A stretch of DNA of 64,000 nucleotides. Origin: Flaccisagitta enflata. Lineage: Eukaryota; Chaetognatha; Sagittoidea; Aphragmophora. The position numbers and the translations under genes are program-made. Each line of letters opens with the position of its first letter. The first letter of the stretch is position 1. Where the stretch lies: NCBI GenBank assembly GCA_965153355.1, contig OZ231127.1, forward strand, positions 1,984,001-2,048,000. The letters run 5' to 3'. The notes beneath the pieces were generated by a model. It ran no database searches and was not told where the DNA came from. It saw only the letters and a list, made by a program, of their open reading frames with translations. Shown in pieces: positions 1 to 11,276 of the stretch.

Positions 1-244
1 CACTTCAAACAGTCGAATTAAACCAAGAGAGTAAAAACAAAATTCGTGATAGATGGACTAACAGACGGACTAATGGAATGGGTGGACAAGGTGAGTTATG
101 CAATCATGTGGCACGCAACTAGAAATAAGCATGTGATGGACTGATGGACCGACCAATGGACAAATTCACCTGTAGAGTTGCTAGCGCTAGACTAAAAGTA
201 AAAACAATCCTTGATTACCGACATATACTAAAATGAGGACGTTT

Positions 245-775
245 CAGATGATGATAAAGATAATACTTGATTACGGATGATTACTAAAACTTTTGACGCT
301 CCAGATGATGATTAATGATGATATACATAAAACTTGATTACCGATGATTACTAAAACCCTGACGCTCCAGATGAAAATTAATGATAATAAAGATAAAACT
401 TTATTACCGATGATTACTAAAACCCTGACGCTCCAGATGAAAATTAATGATAATAAAGATAAAACTTTATTACCGATGATTACTAAAACCCTGACGCTCC
501 AGATGATGATTAATGATGATAAAGATAAAACTTGATTACCGATGATTACTAAAACCCTGACGCTCCAGATGAAAATTAATGATGATAAAGATAAAACTTT
601 ATTACCGATGATTACTAAAACCCTGACGCTCCAGATGATGATTAATGATGATAAAGATAAAACTTTATTACCGATGATTACTAAAACCCTGACGCTCCAG
701 ATGATGATTAATGATAATAAAGATAAAACTTGATTACCGATGATTACTAAAACCCTGACGCTCCAGATGACTTCT
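245..775. repeat. 66-bp tandem array, about 8 units
   Basis: The unit ATTACTAAAACCCTGACGCT...GATAAAACTT(T/G)ATTACC recurs every 66 bp (for example at 344, 410, 476, 542, 608, 674 and 740). The last unit merges into the exon at 738-831, so each unit carries the same ATCTGGAGCGTCAGG...ATCG/GTAATC donor edge on the minus strand. A 66-bp period keeps all minus frames open across the array. Confidence 0.9.
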
Positions 776-831
776 AGGGCCACGTTTCTGCCTCGCATCT
801 GCGGACCAACTTTTTGACGACTTTTGTACAC
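738..831 (-). CDS. Possible exon at head of a 66-bp array
   Basis: A strong minus-strand acceptor (TTTCTTTTCCAG) precedes 94 bp of open frame reading VYKSRQKVGPQMRGRNVALE then VIWSVRVLVIIG, up to donor ATCG/GTAATC. The 3' part is the unit of the adjacent 66-bp array. The preceding recognised exon ends in phase 2 while this frame needs phase 0. Read in phase 2 it gives RCTKVVKKLV... and stops at TAG, so it could instead be a terminal exon. The acceptor is well supported; the frame is not. Confidence 0.4.
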
Positions 832-3800
832 CTGGAAAAGAAAAATAAACAACATCGGACAGTTGAGGGGGGGGGGCAGGGGCGACAATTTCTTTTTTCA
901 CTTTTCAACTCATGTGTGACGGGCCAATGCACGAACGAACAAAGCCTCTTACTGAGTCGCGAGTCCGCGACTAAAAAGAATACCTCATAATTTAATGGCA
1001 ATTGACGCACAATGTGGATGAAGTAAAAAAAGAAAAACATACAATCTTCTTATTACCCCCGCCCCCCGTACCGTGTTTTTTCCCTTACCTTGTAAACAAT
1101 AACTGCGTAAAAACTGAGATCCAAGATTACGGCTGCCATAATAACCGTCTTTGATGAGAGTCCAATACTATCTGAGAAATAAGAAATCAACAAAGATGAA
1201 TGGGCAAAAATGGAGAGATTTAAAGTTAATTAGGAAAAGCTTTGCTTGGAATTCCTCTGTCGGCCTCTGAACTGACCTAAACAGGAGATGGCAACTAACC
1301 TAATAAGGAGATGGCAACTGACCTTATAAGGAGATGGCAACTGACCTAATAAGGAGTTAGCAACTGACCTAAGAAGGAGATGGCAACTGACCTAATAAGA
1401 AGATGGCAACTGACCTAATGAGGTGATGGCAACTGATCCAAGAAGGAGATGGCAACTGACCTAATAAGGAGTTAGCAACTGACCTAAGAAGGAGATGGCA
1501 ACTGACCTAATAAGGAGATGGCAACTGGCCAAGTAAGGAGTTGGCAACTGACCTAAGAAGGAGATGGCAACTGACTTAAGAAGGAGATGGCAACTGACCT
1601 AAGAAGGAGATGGCAACTGACCTAAGAAGGAGTTGGCAACTGACCTAAGAAAGAGATGGCAACGGACCTAATAAGGAGATGGCAACTGATCTGATGAGGA
1701 GATGGCAACTGACCTACTTAGAAGGAGATGGCAACTGACCTAATAAGGAGTTAGCAACTGACCTCAGAAGGAGATGGCAACTGACCTAATAAGGAGATGG
1801 CAACTGGCCAAGTAAGGAGTTGGCAACTGACCTAAGAAGGAGATGGCAACTGACTTAAGAAGGAGTTGGCAACTGACCTAAGAAGGAGATGGCAACTGAC
1901 CTAAGAAGGAGATGGCAACTGACCTAAGAAGGAGATGGCAACTGACCTAAGAAGGAGTTGGCAACTGACCTAAGAAAGAGATGGCAACGGACCTAATAAG
2001 GAGATGGCAACTGATCTGATAAGGAGATGGCAACTGACCTACTAAGAAGGAGATGGCAACTGACCTAATAAGGAGTTAGCAACTGACCTCAGAACTCAGA
2101 AGGAGATGGCAACTGACCTAACAAAGAGATGGTAACTGGCCAAGTAAGGAGTTGGCAACTGACCTAGGAAGGAGATGGCAACTGACTTGAGAAGGAGTTG
2201 GCAACTGACCTAAGAAGGAGATGGCAACTGACCTAAGAAGGAGTTTGCAACTGACTTAAGAAGGAGATGGCAACTGACTTTAGAAGGAGTTGGCAACTGA
2301 CCTAAGAAAGAGATGGCAACGGACTTAATAAGGAGATGGCAACTGATCTGATCAGGAGATGGCAACTGACCTACGAAGGAGATGGCAACTGACCTAATAA
2401 GAAGGAGATGACAACTGACCTACTAAGAGGGAGATGGCAACTGACCTAATAATGAAGTTAGCAACTGACCTAAGAAGGAGATGGCAACTGACCTAGATGA
2501 AGTTTAACAACTGACCTAATAATGAAGTTTAACAACTGACCTAATAATGAATTTGAACAACTGAGCTGATAATGAATTAAACAACTGACCTAATAATGAA
2601 GTGGCGACGCCGGCGAAAAGCGAGAAAAGAAAAACGGACCAAAATGTTCCTAAAACGAGTCGACGAGACGCGGAAATTTCCACAGCGGCGATACGGTAAC
2701 TGAGAGGGACGAAGTTAGAGATTGACCTTAGACCCGAAATCTGTGTCCTTGTAAATTTTCCAATTTCTCTTTTAAATGCGGCCGGTCTGGAGGGACTAAC
2801 GGCATGAGCTTGAGCTCTAATTAATCAGCTTGAATTTGGTCCTGCAAGATACCTTGGCGTATGTGCATAACTCTCTTTTTCTCATTAACCTAAATTTTTG
2901 ATGCCCTAGGGGCCCCTAAGGGCCCCACAAAAAATCCCCTGATGAGGATTTTTTTGGAAAAAAAAGTAGGGTTCAATCGATAGGAAATTGTTTGATTTGC
3001 CTAGATCCAAAATCTTGTATTTTCACTTTTTTTGAAAAACTTAGAAAATTTTTGTGTCGCGCATTGGGGACTTAGAAAAAAAATCACAAAATATTTTGTA
3101 AAAAAATGTTTTTTAAAAGTAGGGTACAATCGATAGGAAATTTTTTGATTCGCCTTGATCCAAAATCTTGTATTTTCACTTTTTTTTGAAAAACTTAGAA
3201 AATTTTTGTGTCACGCGTTGGGGACAAAATTACAAAATTTTTTTTGAAAAATGTTTTTTAAAAGTAGGGTGCAATCAATAGGAAATTGTTTGATTCGCCT
3301 AGATCCAAAATCCTGTATCCTTACTTTTTTTTCAGAAAACTTGGACTTAGTTGAAATTCACTGTCGGCCATATTTTCAAAGAAAGTTCAAAGATTTACCC
3401 AGACTTTTTTCAGCTTGATATGGTTCAAACAAATGCTCATAACTTCTAAAGTATTTGAGCCAGAACCTTGAAATTTGAAACGTGCAATATTGAAAGCGCT
3501 GAGCAGGTCCATGCAATAGATTGAGCTACTGACTGACCTAGGAGAATTTTCGAGTATAAGTCTAACGAAGTCATGACATCTATTGAGGTAACTGGTAAGG
3601 ACAAAGCAATGACATCTATTGAGGTAACAAACAACAAGGCCAACACCTTACAGTCGCGTGCGGTTGTTAAGACCAAAAGACCAAAAGACTAAAAGACTAA
3701 ATGTAGATTGACTTTAAAAAACTTTAAATAACTTAAAATGACTTAAAATGACATAAAATAACATAAAATGACAAAAAAAAGCTGACGGACGTGACGTGAC

Positions 3801-5421
3801 GTGACGGACGTGACGGACAGACCGACCGACTGACCGACAGACGGACAGAGTGGGTCATAGAGTCGCGTGCACGCGACTAAAAACAAAGTTATGACATCTA
3901 TTGAGGTAAATGATAAGAACTTTTGATGTGATGGATGATATCATCATGACAGTCACATCAATAGGGCAAAGTTAAGAGAATGGCTGGGGTAATTGACAAG
4001 GATATATTGTGACATAATGGTAAGAACAAAGTTTTGGTGGATTCGTTTTTAACTAATGACAGGGTGTGCAAAAAACTACTCCAATTCACTCAACTTTTAA
4101 AAATATGCTTACAGATAACTCAATGTGATAAAATTTTACTAGAAGTGTCCCTGGAGTGTCCCTGGAGTCACAAGATACTACAGTAAAAATGTGTCCCTGA
4201 AGTGTCCCTGGAGTATCAAGATACTAAAGTAAAACTTTTGGTGTGATCAGAAATATGCTGCATACTTCAGTGTTTGTGCAAATTTTTCTACACATCCTGT
4301 TATCAAAGCGTAACGAGTCAGCGATGACTTGTGTCAATGACTTACAATACAGACTGGACCCTAATAAGAGGTGAGGAGGGACCCAAAGGTTTAGCAGCCC
4401 CCCCTACAGCTTACATGGCTCATGCAATTTTCTCATTTCCAATGGCAGTTGATACCTTAGGTGGATACAATTGGCGCCACCATAGTGTTTTTTAAATTTC
4501 TACCTAGAACACCCCTAAATTTTGAAAATTGGTAGAAAAAAAGCTCCAATTTTTTAGAGCAAATTTGAGCAGTTTATCTAAATCTAGGGGTGTTCTAGCT
4601 GGAAATTCAAAAATCGCCACGGTGGCGCCAATTGTATCCACCTAAAGTGTCAACCGCCACTGGAAATAAGAAAATTACTTGAGCTATGGAAGCTGTAGGG
4701 GAGGCTGCTAAACCTTTGGGTCCCTCCTCACTTCTTATTAGGGTCCTGTCTGTATTCTCCAAGGATATTCTCACAATATTAGAGGGGTTTTCGCATTAAG
4801 CGCATTATTTAGATATTATCAAGATATTCCCTATGTAGTATTGCGATAATTTTTCCAATGCGAAAACCTCTTATGTCAATTAACGATGACCGATATAAAT
4901 CTGACCTTTAAAATCAAATTTGCAATGCTTTTGATTCATAAATTGTGGCCGCAGTATTATGTAACTGGCACTGCTTGTTTGGTTAGAGAGTGCTGAATAA
5001 GGCCAAAAACACACAATCAAAATCCCACCCTGATGGGGAAAAAACAACCTCACGCCACTTTTGCCTACTCAACCCAACTATGAATAAGAAGTGGCTGAAC
5101 TTTTTTTGTCGTCCGTTTCCGATCATCAAATTTATGCTGTGGCTTTTTTAATACAAAAAGAATATTTTAAAATAAGAATGCCCCAAAAACGCAAAACCGA
5201 CAAAATTGGTTATCACTAATGAAACTGAAATACTAATTACTAAGTTCCTAAAGAGAAATTAGTTTTTTTTCTCAGAAAATATAACCAAGAAATAAGAATA
5301 TCCAAAAAGAAAATCATCTAAATAATCGCATAAAATCATGGACAGGTAACGCAGGATTACAATATCGACCCGGACGGATGGGCAGGGGAGTTCAACTTTC
5401 CCCCTTCACAAATATATATAT

Positions 5422-5513
<92 letters not shown>

Positions 5514-8500
5514 CACACGTGAGCATTACGGATTGACGGTCGGTCGGAAGAAAGTACATGGACAGACAAAGCCTTTTTATGAGTCGCGTTTCCACGACGA
5601 GAAGTAAACAATTTGATCATAAACAAGTTTGGATGTATAGCTTGTAATAGCGAATATTCCTGATGCTGGTATAAAGAAATACAGTGAACCCTGCTCTAAC
5701 GGATTTCAGGGGACCAACAATTTTTTTCTGTCATAGGCAGACTTCTGTTATTGCCAACAAAGAAATTGACTGGAAGAGATCATGAATTTGTGTTTGTTAT
5801 AGGCGGAATTCCGTTGGTAGCGGGTCCGTTAGAGCGGGGTTCAACTGTAGTTGTTTCCAAAAAGCGTACCTTTTAATAGCGAATATTCCTGATGGTAGTA
5901 AGAAGCAGTAGTTGATTCCGACTTGAATCACGCAGATCGTGATTTCTGTCAGAATGTAGTTCACGCCGTCACTTGGGTTGGCTTTCGTGAGATCAAGCAA
6001 CATTCTGACTAAAACCTCGATTATCAACACACCCTCCACAACCAAAGACGCGATCGCCATCGACATGTATAACCAATCCTCCGCTGTGGATACGAGAAGA
6101 AAGATGAATATGATAGTAATTTTAGACACACTTCTTGACTAGAACCTCAATTATCAACATGCCCTCCACAACCAAAGATGCGATCGCCATCGATATGTAC
6201 AACCAATCCTCCACTGTAGAAATGAGATTAAAAGTGAAATCAATTTAAGGAATATCCTGACTAAAACCTCGATTATCAACACGCCCTTCACAAACAAAGA
6301 TGCAATCGCCATGTATAACCAATTTTCCACTGTGGATACGAGAAGAAAGATGAATAAAATTAGAGACACATCTTGACCAGAACCTTGATTATCACACTCC
6401 CTCCACGACCAAAGATGCAATGGCCATTGACATGTAAAACCAATACTCCGCTGTAGAAATGAGAATAATTTAAGAAACACCCTGACTAAAACCTCGATTA
6501 TCAACAAGCCCGCCACAACCAAGGAAGCGATCGACATCAACATGCACAACCAATCCTCAACTGTGGAAAAGAGATTGTAGGTAAACGATATAGGTTATGT
6601 CCAAATGCAAAAGTACTTTTATCTGGCCATCGATATGAGAAGCATAAAGAAATTTCATCAACAATTTTGGAAGTTTAATCTTTTGAATTCTTTAATCATT
6701 CCTTTTATCCTTTTATCCTTTTATTCCCTTACAGGGTTAGAAGATGGGGAAGCTCATCAAAGGAAAAACAAGGCCAACACCTTTAAGTCGCGTGCGAGAC
6801 GATGGTAACTGAATCAACCTGACTCCTTATTATTATTATATATTGTATAACTTTATTGACTTAATCCAGACTCAAGCCAGACTCAAGCAAGACTTAAACC
6901 AGACTTAAACCAGACTTAAACCAGACTTAAACCAGACTTAAACTAGATCTTAACCAAACTTAAACCAGACCTTAACCAAACTTGAATCAGATCTAAACCA
7001 GACTTAAGATGATGTAAAATGGAATGACTTATAGTGACTCAGAATGACTTATAGTGACTCAGAATGACAAAGAATGACTTAAAATGACTAAAAATGACTT
7101 AAAATGATTTAAAATGACTGAAAATGATGTAAAATGACAAAAAAATGACAAAAACTGCAATCACAAAAAAATTGACCTAAATTGACTTAGAATGACTTAG
7201 AATGACTTAGAATGACTTAGAATGACTAAAAATGACTTAAAATGACTTGAAAAGACATAAAACGGCGAAAAAATGCTAAACCTTACAGACTCGGACAGAC
7301 TTATAGTGACTCAGAATGACTTCTAGTGACTCAGAATGACTTCTAGTGACTCAGAATGACTTCTAGTGACTCAGAATGACTAAGAATGACTAAACTCTTA
7401 AGCCAAACTCATACTAGACTAAAACCAGACTTAAACCAGACATAAACCAGACCAGAATCAGACATAAACCAGACTTAAACCTGACCTAAACCAGACTTAA
7501 ACCAGACTTAAACCGGACTTAAACCAGACTTTAACCAGACTTAAACCAGACTTAAAATGACTTAGAATTACTAAAAATGACTTGAAATGAATTGAGATGA
7601 CTTGAAATAACTTTAAATGGTGTAAAATGACAAAAACTTCAAAGGTCAAAAAATGACTTTGAGTGACTAAGAATGACTTAGAATGACTTAGGATGACTAA
7701 AAATGACTTTGAATAACTTAGAATGACTAAAAATGACTTAAAATGACATAAAACAACAAAAACTTCAAAAGTCAAAAAATGACTTAGAATGACTTGGAAT
7801 GACTTAGAATGACTTTGAAGGACTTAGAATGACTTAGAATAACTTAAAATGACCTGAAATGACTTAAAATAACATAAACCAACAAAAAAAGCTAACGAAA
7901 GCAAAGTGTGACCGACGGACCGACGGACCGACCGACAGACGGACAGAGTGGGTCATAGAGTCGCGTGCACGCGACTAAAAAGAGAGAGGGAAGGAAATAA
8001 ACAAGGCCGGATACACGGGCCAAGACGGTGCGCCGGGCGTTATTATTCCTAGACCTCTCTCTAGCTCCATCAGACCCATCCCTAGCTCTATTAGACCCAT
8101 CCCTAGCTCTATCAGACTTATTCCAAGCTATATCAGGCCTATCCCGAGCTCTATCTAACCTATCCTGAGCTCTATCAGACCTATCCGGAACTCTATCAGA
8201 CCTATCCCCACACCTATCCGACCTATCACCAGACCTATCCGACCTATCCCCAGCTTGATTAGACCGTAGCTGATTATTTTAGTGAATGAAATGACGAGTA
8301 TCATCAATTATGAACAAAATGAGTTTTCAATCGATTCAAACATTTTCATTTTCATTTGAGCGTGACCGACGGACGGACAGACTTACAGAACCTCGTATAG
8401 AGGACTTTAGAGGTGCTATGGCGCATCTGGGAATCATCCTAGCATATTTTTGAATCATTTCCAGTGATTTTTGCTTCTTTTCGAGATTTTCAACTCGAGC

Positions 8501-9214
8501 GTGACCGACCGACCAACCAACCAACCGACAGACAGAGCTAGTTATAGAGGTGCTATGGCGTACCTATAAAAATAGCTTCCACTTTTGGTAACACTAAAAC
8601 ATGATATTTCATCATTAAAACACAAATTCATGCTTAAAGTACTACACATGGAAGAAATTTAATGATTTTTCAACCGCGTAGGGAAGAATATCAAAAGACG
8701 GAGGGGGGATTAATCAAAGGTCATGGAGCTATATACACCCCAAGATGACTGGTTATCACAAATAAACATAGGCGCAGTGCACTGGACCAGTGGTGACTAG
8801 ATGACATTTAATCATTTATCAGTGACGTGGTGACATGTGATGAGCCAAAACTATGTTTTATTTTACGAATGCGACAAATAAGGGGTCGCTAGCTCCATTT
8901 ATAAGGGAAAGTTGCTGCTCTATACTATGGTCGATGTTGCTTATTTCAGGTGGGGAAATTTTTTTATAAGATGTACTGTTGAGAAATCTGACTGCAGTCT
9001 ATCCCATTTAAAGTCATGATGCCACAATAGCCACAAATGGAAAATACTTAGCAAATATTATAGTTGCTTAGTGCTTACCCGAGAAAAACCATTTGTGTCT
9101 GGCACGGCAAGTGACTTTGATGACGACGATGTTCAAGAGAATAGTCACCAAACAAATTAGGGCGAGGAGTGGGTAGACCCAAGCTGAGTCAGATAGTGAT
9201 TTGCCGACACTTTC
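738..9214 (-). CDS. Multi-pass membrane protein gene, partial (tentatively TMEM26-like)
   Basis: Three minus-strand exons are visible: 9079-9214, 5870-6083 and 738-831. The first ends in phase 1 and the second starts in phase 1, so they join in frame. Together they encode a hydrophobic segment, a basic loop ending in KWFF, a second hydrophobic stretch after AEDWLYMSMA, a short polar loop and a third hydrophobic stretch, so the product is an integral membrane protein. The pattern W..LLALI...K....R..KWF, followed by a membrane segment, recalls the N-terminal part of vertebrate TMEM26. That is a comparison from memory, not a search, and the family assignment is tentative. The 5' and 3' ends are not established. 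Upstream exons, if any, lie above 9.2 kb. Phase does not link 5870-6083 directly to 738-831, so an exon may be missing between them. Confidence 0.55.
860..978 (+). mobile_element. HINE-like family C element, 5'-truncated
   Basis: The sequence runs from GGGGGGCAGGGGCGACAAT to a 3' palindrome GTCGCG-AGT-CCGCGAC followed by AAAAA, with the family phrase ACAAAGCCTCTTA before it. The 5' AACAAG end is missing. The rest of 832-1264 shows nothing coding. Confidence 0.6.
1270..2612. repeat. 22-23-bp satellite, about 55-60 units
   Basis: Units of CTGACCTAAGAAGGAGATGG-CAA vary at a few positions (AATAAGGAGTTAG and so on). A larger repeat of about 300 bp is visible: the series with GGCCAAGTAAGGAGTTGG recurs at about 1525, 1800 and 2130. 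Units at the right end (2490-2600) drift to GAAGTTTAACAACTGACC. Confidence 0.9.
2613..2957. other. Non-coding stretch
   Basis: AT-rich sequence with one GC-richer block (2605-2700). No splice-bounded open frame or repeat of note was recognised. Confidence 0.4.
2958..3345. repeat. Tandem repeat of ~150 bp, three copies
   Basis: AAAAGTAGGGTNCAATCGAT followed by AGGAAATTGTTTGATTCGCC and AGATCCAAAATC recurs three times. The third copy is degraded at its end. Confidence 0.8.
3632..3884 (+). mobile_element. HINE-like family B element, complete
   Basis: It starts AACAAGGCCAACACCTTAC with a subterminal arm AGTCGCGTGCGG and ends with the palindrome AGTCGCGTGCACGCGACT followed by AAAAA. In between are AAATGAC repeats and a GACCGACCGACTGACC tract. 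It is flanked by copies of TGACATCTATTGAGGTAA, so it landed in a small tandem repeat (3550-3925). Confidence 0.75.
3926..4345. other. Non-coding, small direct repeats
   Basis: It holds two near copies of GTGTCCCTGGAGT with CAAGATACTA(C/A)AGTAAAA (4148-4235). No coding signal was seen. Confidence 0.4.
4346..4756. mobile_element. Long fold-back MITE (AATACAGAC ends)
   Basis: Arms of about 165 bp are near-perfect inverted copies. The left reads AATACAGACTGGACCCTAAT and the right, read in reverse complement, AATACAGACAGGACCCTAAT. Homology continues through GGTGGATACAATTGGCGCCA. Almost the whole element would fold into one hairpin. Confidence 0.85.
4782..4871. mobile_element. Short MITE, TA target
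   Basis: Terminal inverted repeat AGAGG(G)GTTTTCGCATT at the left and AATGCGAAAACCTCT at the right, bounded by TA on both sides; about 90 bp in total. Confidence 0.65.
4873..5343. other. Non-coding AT-rich stretch
   Basis: No open splice-bounded frame and no clear repeat was seen. Confidence 0.4.
5344..5606 (+). mobile_element. HINE-like family C with internal (CA)n
   Basis: The 5' part AGGTAACGCAGGATTACAAT continues to GACGGATGGGCAGGGG. A (CA)n tract of ~85 bp (5426-5509) and a GGTCGGTCGG-type region follow. The 3' part is TTTTATGAGTCGCG. The terminal palindrome is damaged. Confidence 0.65.
5682..5847. mobile_element. 166-bp TA-flanked MITE
   Basis: The inverted ends are CAGTGAACCCTGCTCTAACG and its complement CGTTAGAGCGGGGTTCAACTG, flanked by TA. 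The layout is mariner-like. It sits 22 bp from the donor of exon 5870-6083, between that exon and a degraded copy of its edge. Confidence 0.75.
5870..6083 (-). CDS. Membrane-protein exon with two TM segments
   Basis: The 214-bp exon lies between acceptor TCCACAG and donor GTACGC on the minus strand, phase 1 in and phase 2 out. It encodes AEDWLYMSMAIASLVVEG, VLIIEVLVRML, a polar loop LTKANPSDG, then a second hydrophobic stretch (ITICVIQVGINYC) and GIFAIKR. The upstream intron is an array of four copies of this exon's acceptor and first ~80 nt. A degraded copy of its 3' edge lies on the other side at 5645-5672. Confidence 0.75.
6084..6590 (-). repeat. Acceptor-edge array of exon 5870-6083
   Basis: Four imperfect copies (about 6134-6216, 6257-6335, 6374-6455, 6480-6565) each contain, on the minus strand, the polypyrimidine tract, the acceptor and the first ~80 nt of the exon (GAGGATTGGTT...ATCGAGGTTTTAGTCAG). 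The genuine exon is the 3'-most member. Confidence 0.85.
6767..7981 (+). mobile_element. HINE-like family B, expanded core (1.2 kb)
   Basis: Family B ends (AACAAGGCCAACACC and the terminal palindrome AGTCGCGTGCACGCGACT with AAAA) enclose long arrays of AAATGACTTAGAATGACTTA and AACCAGACTTAAACCAGACT units. The core has grown about five-fold over the copy at 3632-3884. Confidence 0.75.
8003..8035 (+). mobile_element. HINE-like family A 5' end fragment
   Basis: AAACAAGGCCGGATACACGG is present and the remainder is lost. Confidence 0.5.
8050..8268. repeat. ~21-bp tandem array
   Basis: CAGACCTATCCCCAGCTCTAT-like units, about 10-11 copies. Confidence 0.8.
8345..8575 (+). mobile_element. Two tandem HINE-like 3' end fragments
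   Basis: GAGCGTGACCGAC-(GGACGGACAGAC) and GAGCGTGACCGACCGACC are each followed by TAGAGGTGCTATGGCG and then CATCT or TACCT, resembling the hairpin-ended 3' parts of the other families. 8576-9078 shows nothing else. Confidence 0.4.
9079..9214 (-). CDS. Membrane-protein exon with one TM segment
   Basis: On the minus strand, acceptor CACTCAG precedes GAAAGTGTC and donor GTAAGC follows TCTCGG. The exon is 136 bp, phase 0 in and phase 1 out, fully open. It encodes ESVGKSLSDSAW, then the hydrophobic segment YPLLALICLVTILLNIVV, then a basic tail (KVTCRARHKWFFS). Positive charges after the helix suggest a cytoplasmic loop. A (TG)n(AG)n microsatellite lies just upstream in the intron. Confidence 0.7.
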
Positions 9215-9233
9215 CTGAGTGACAGAGTAACGT

Positions 9234-9348
<115 letters not shown>

Positions 9349-9639
9349 AAACTGGTCTGGTCTAGTCAAATCAAGATAGCGCTGAAAATGGGAGGAAATC
9401 AATAAGAGTTGTCATGAGATTGTAATGCGCCAGTTTACTCATTCATGTCGCGGATGATAGGGCAGGGGCAGTGGTGTTGTGGGCCAGTCAAGCAAGTTAG
9501 CAGGGGTGACTGAATGAAGGACAGATCAACCGACGAACCGACTGACTGAAGAGTGGCTTATAGAATTTAGTTTCCACAACAGAAAATGCATTCATTAAAA
9601 GTCGCCAATTTGTAGGATTCTAACCCAATGATCACTGGG

Positions 9640-10075
9640 GTGACCCCAGTGGGGTCCTGGCCGTCCTGCCAATAAATAAAACAAGTCATCCAAGGATCAC
9701 ATATGATCTGCGGTACCCGGTGCCCTGCTCTATTGCTGATTTCAGGTTCTAAAGATTTGATTTTAAGCCGCAATGCTATGAATTGGTGCTTCATGCTTTA
9801 GCGAGCTGAAATCAAGCCTGTAAGAGATGATCATAGGCCTGTAAGGTTTGGTTGTGAGGCCTCATTTAGGTTTCTTTGGGCTGATTCTCCGCTTGTGAGA
9901 GCAAAATTTGGATTTGAGAGGATTAATTGCTAACTCATAAGGGCTGAATTTAGGTTTGAAAGGGAAGAATTTAGGTTAATTTCAGGCTACAAAGGGGGTA
10001 GATGTATGGAAATTCACCCCAGTGTTCTATAGGACGTCAGATCTATGGGGCCGCTGCCAAAAAAAGAATCACGGC
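9640..10075. mobile_element. Fold-back family H, degraded copy
   Basis: It begins with CAAGTCATCCAAGGATCACA followed by TGCGGTACCCGGTGCCCTGC. The core is GGTTTGAGAGG-type repeats. It ends AAATTCACCCCAGTGTTCTA then GGGGCCGCTGCC and AAAAAA. The other copies of the family share all these phrases. Confidence 0.6.
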
Positions 10076-10567
10076 ATTGTTGGGCAGATTTACTCGCAAT
10101 CATATCAATTTCTCCTCTCTGATCAGCCATGAAAAAATAAAGTGCAATTCATTATCTGTATTGTAGAATAGCTCTAAATTCTGCTTCAACGCTGCCAAGT
10201 ATAAGTTAGGCGCCTAACTTTGGTCTTTTCATTGTTCAACATTCAACAAATATGACCAGAGTGTTAACTTGACCAAAAAAAAGTCAACCCTTGAGGTCGC
10301 GTGGCAGCAAAAACAGATTAGATTTGAAGGACCAAAAGAGCCGACCGAACGACCGACCAGCTTAGCGTGTCTTTAAGATTGAAATAAAGCACCCCTTACG
10401 GTTGAGGCAGACAATACATTGACATGACAATGACAGGAGTCTTACACAAAAAATGATCCAGTGGCATGGCCCAATGTGGTGGGTCGCATGGCCTCTCTGA
10501 AAATCAGATGCCGATTCATGCTTATCTCGCCCGGGTAGACTCCCCCGGTTAACAACAACAACAACAA

Positions 10568-11160
10568 CCAACTAGTCATCCAAGGATCGCACATGGTCAG
10601 CGGTACCCAATGCCCTGCTGGGAGTGATTAAGTAAAGAGGTGGAGTGAGAGCAGGGCAGCGGCCCCAAAGGGCCGATGTCCTGTAGAGCACGGGGGAATT
10701 TTGAGACGTCCGTCCTTCCGTCCGTCCTAAGGGGGCATATTTCAGGCTTTAGATGGCTGATTCAGGCCACTGAAGGCATATTAGGGGGCTAGAGGGCAGA
10801 AATAAGGCTTGGAGAGCAGATTTGAGGTTTTGAGGGCTGATTTGATGCTTGGAAGGCTGATCGAAGATCTGGAGGGCAGATTTGAGGTCTGAAAGGCAAA
10901 TTTGAGGCATGGGGGAGGCTAATTTCAAGCCAAGAGGGCTGATTTGAGGTCTGGATGGCTAGATTGAGGCCTGGGAGGGCTAATTTGAGGCCTGGGAGGG
11001 CTAATTTGAGGCCTCGATGGTCTAAGGGGGGGGACGGAAGGACGGAAGGACGGAAGGACGGAAGGACGGACGGTAGGACGGAAGGACGGACGTCTCAAAA
11101 TTCCCCCCTGTGTTCTACAGGACATCGGCCCTTTGGGGCCGCTGCCCAAAAAGGGGCAAA
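10568..11160. mobile_element. Fold-back family H, complete copy
   Basis: The left part is AGTCATCCAAGGATCGCACA, then GGTCAGCGGTACCCAATGCC, then the inverted arm GGCAGCGGCCCCAAAGGGCC with GATGTCCTGTAG. The core is GAGGTCTGGAGGGCTGATTT-like ~20-bp repeats plus (GGAC)n. The right arm is the inverse (CTACAGGACATCGGCC, then GGGGCCGCTGCCC) followed by AAAAAG. Confidence 0.75.
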
Positions 11161-11276
11161 AGATGCACCTGCGACAAACCAATAACTTGTCATCTTGACA
11201 TGACATTCGGTTCAGGGAAATAGAATGACCATTTCCCTCTTGGTCATTCAAATGACATGAAGAACAAAACGGTCTG

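Noticed and set aside
3446-3676. Minus-strand open frame of 76 codons
   Set aside because: Overlaps repeats of TGACATCTATTGAGG and a HINE-like element end; no domain or splice context.
7497-7775. Minus-strand frame rich in KSFLVILSHF
   Set aside because: Translation of the AAATGACTTA array inside a mobile element.
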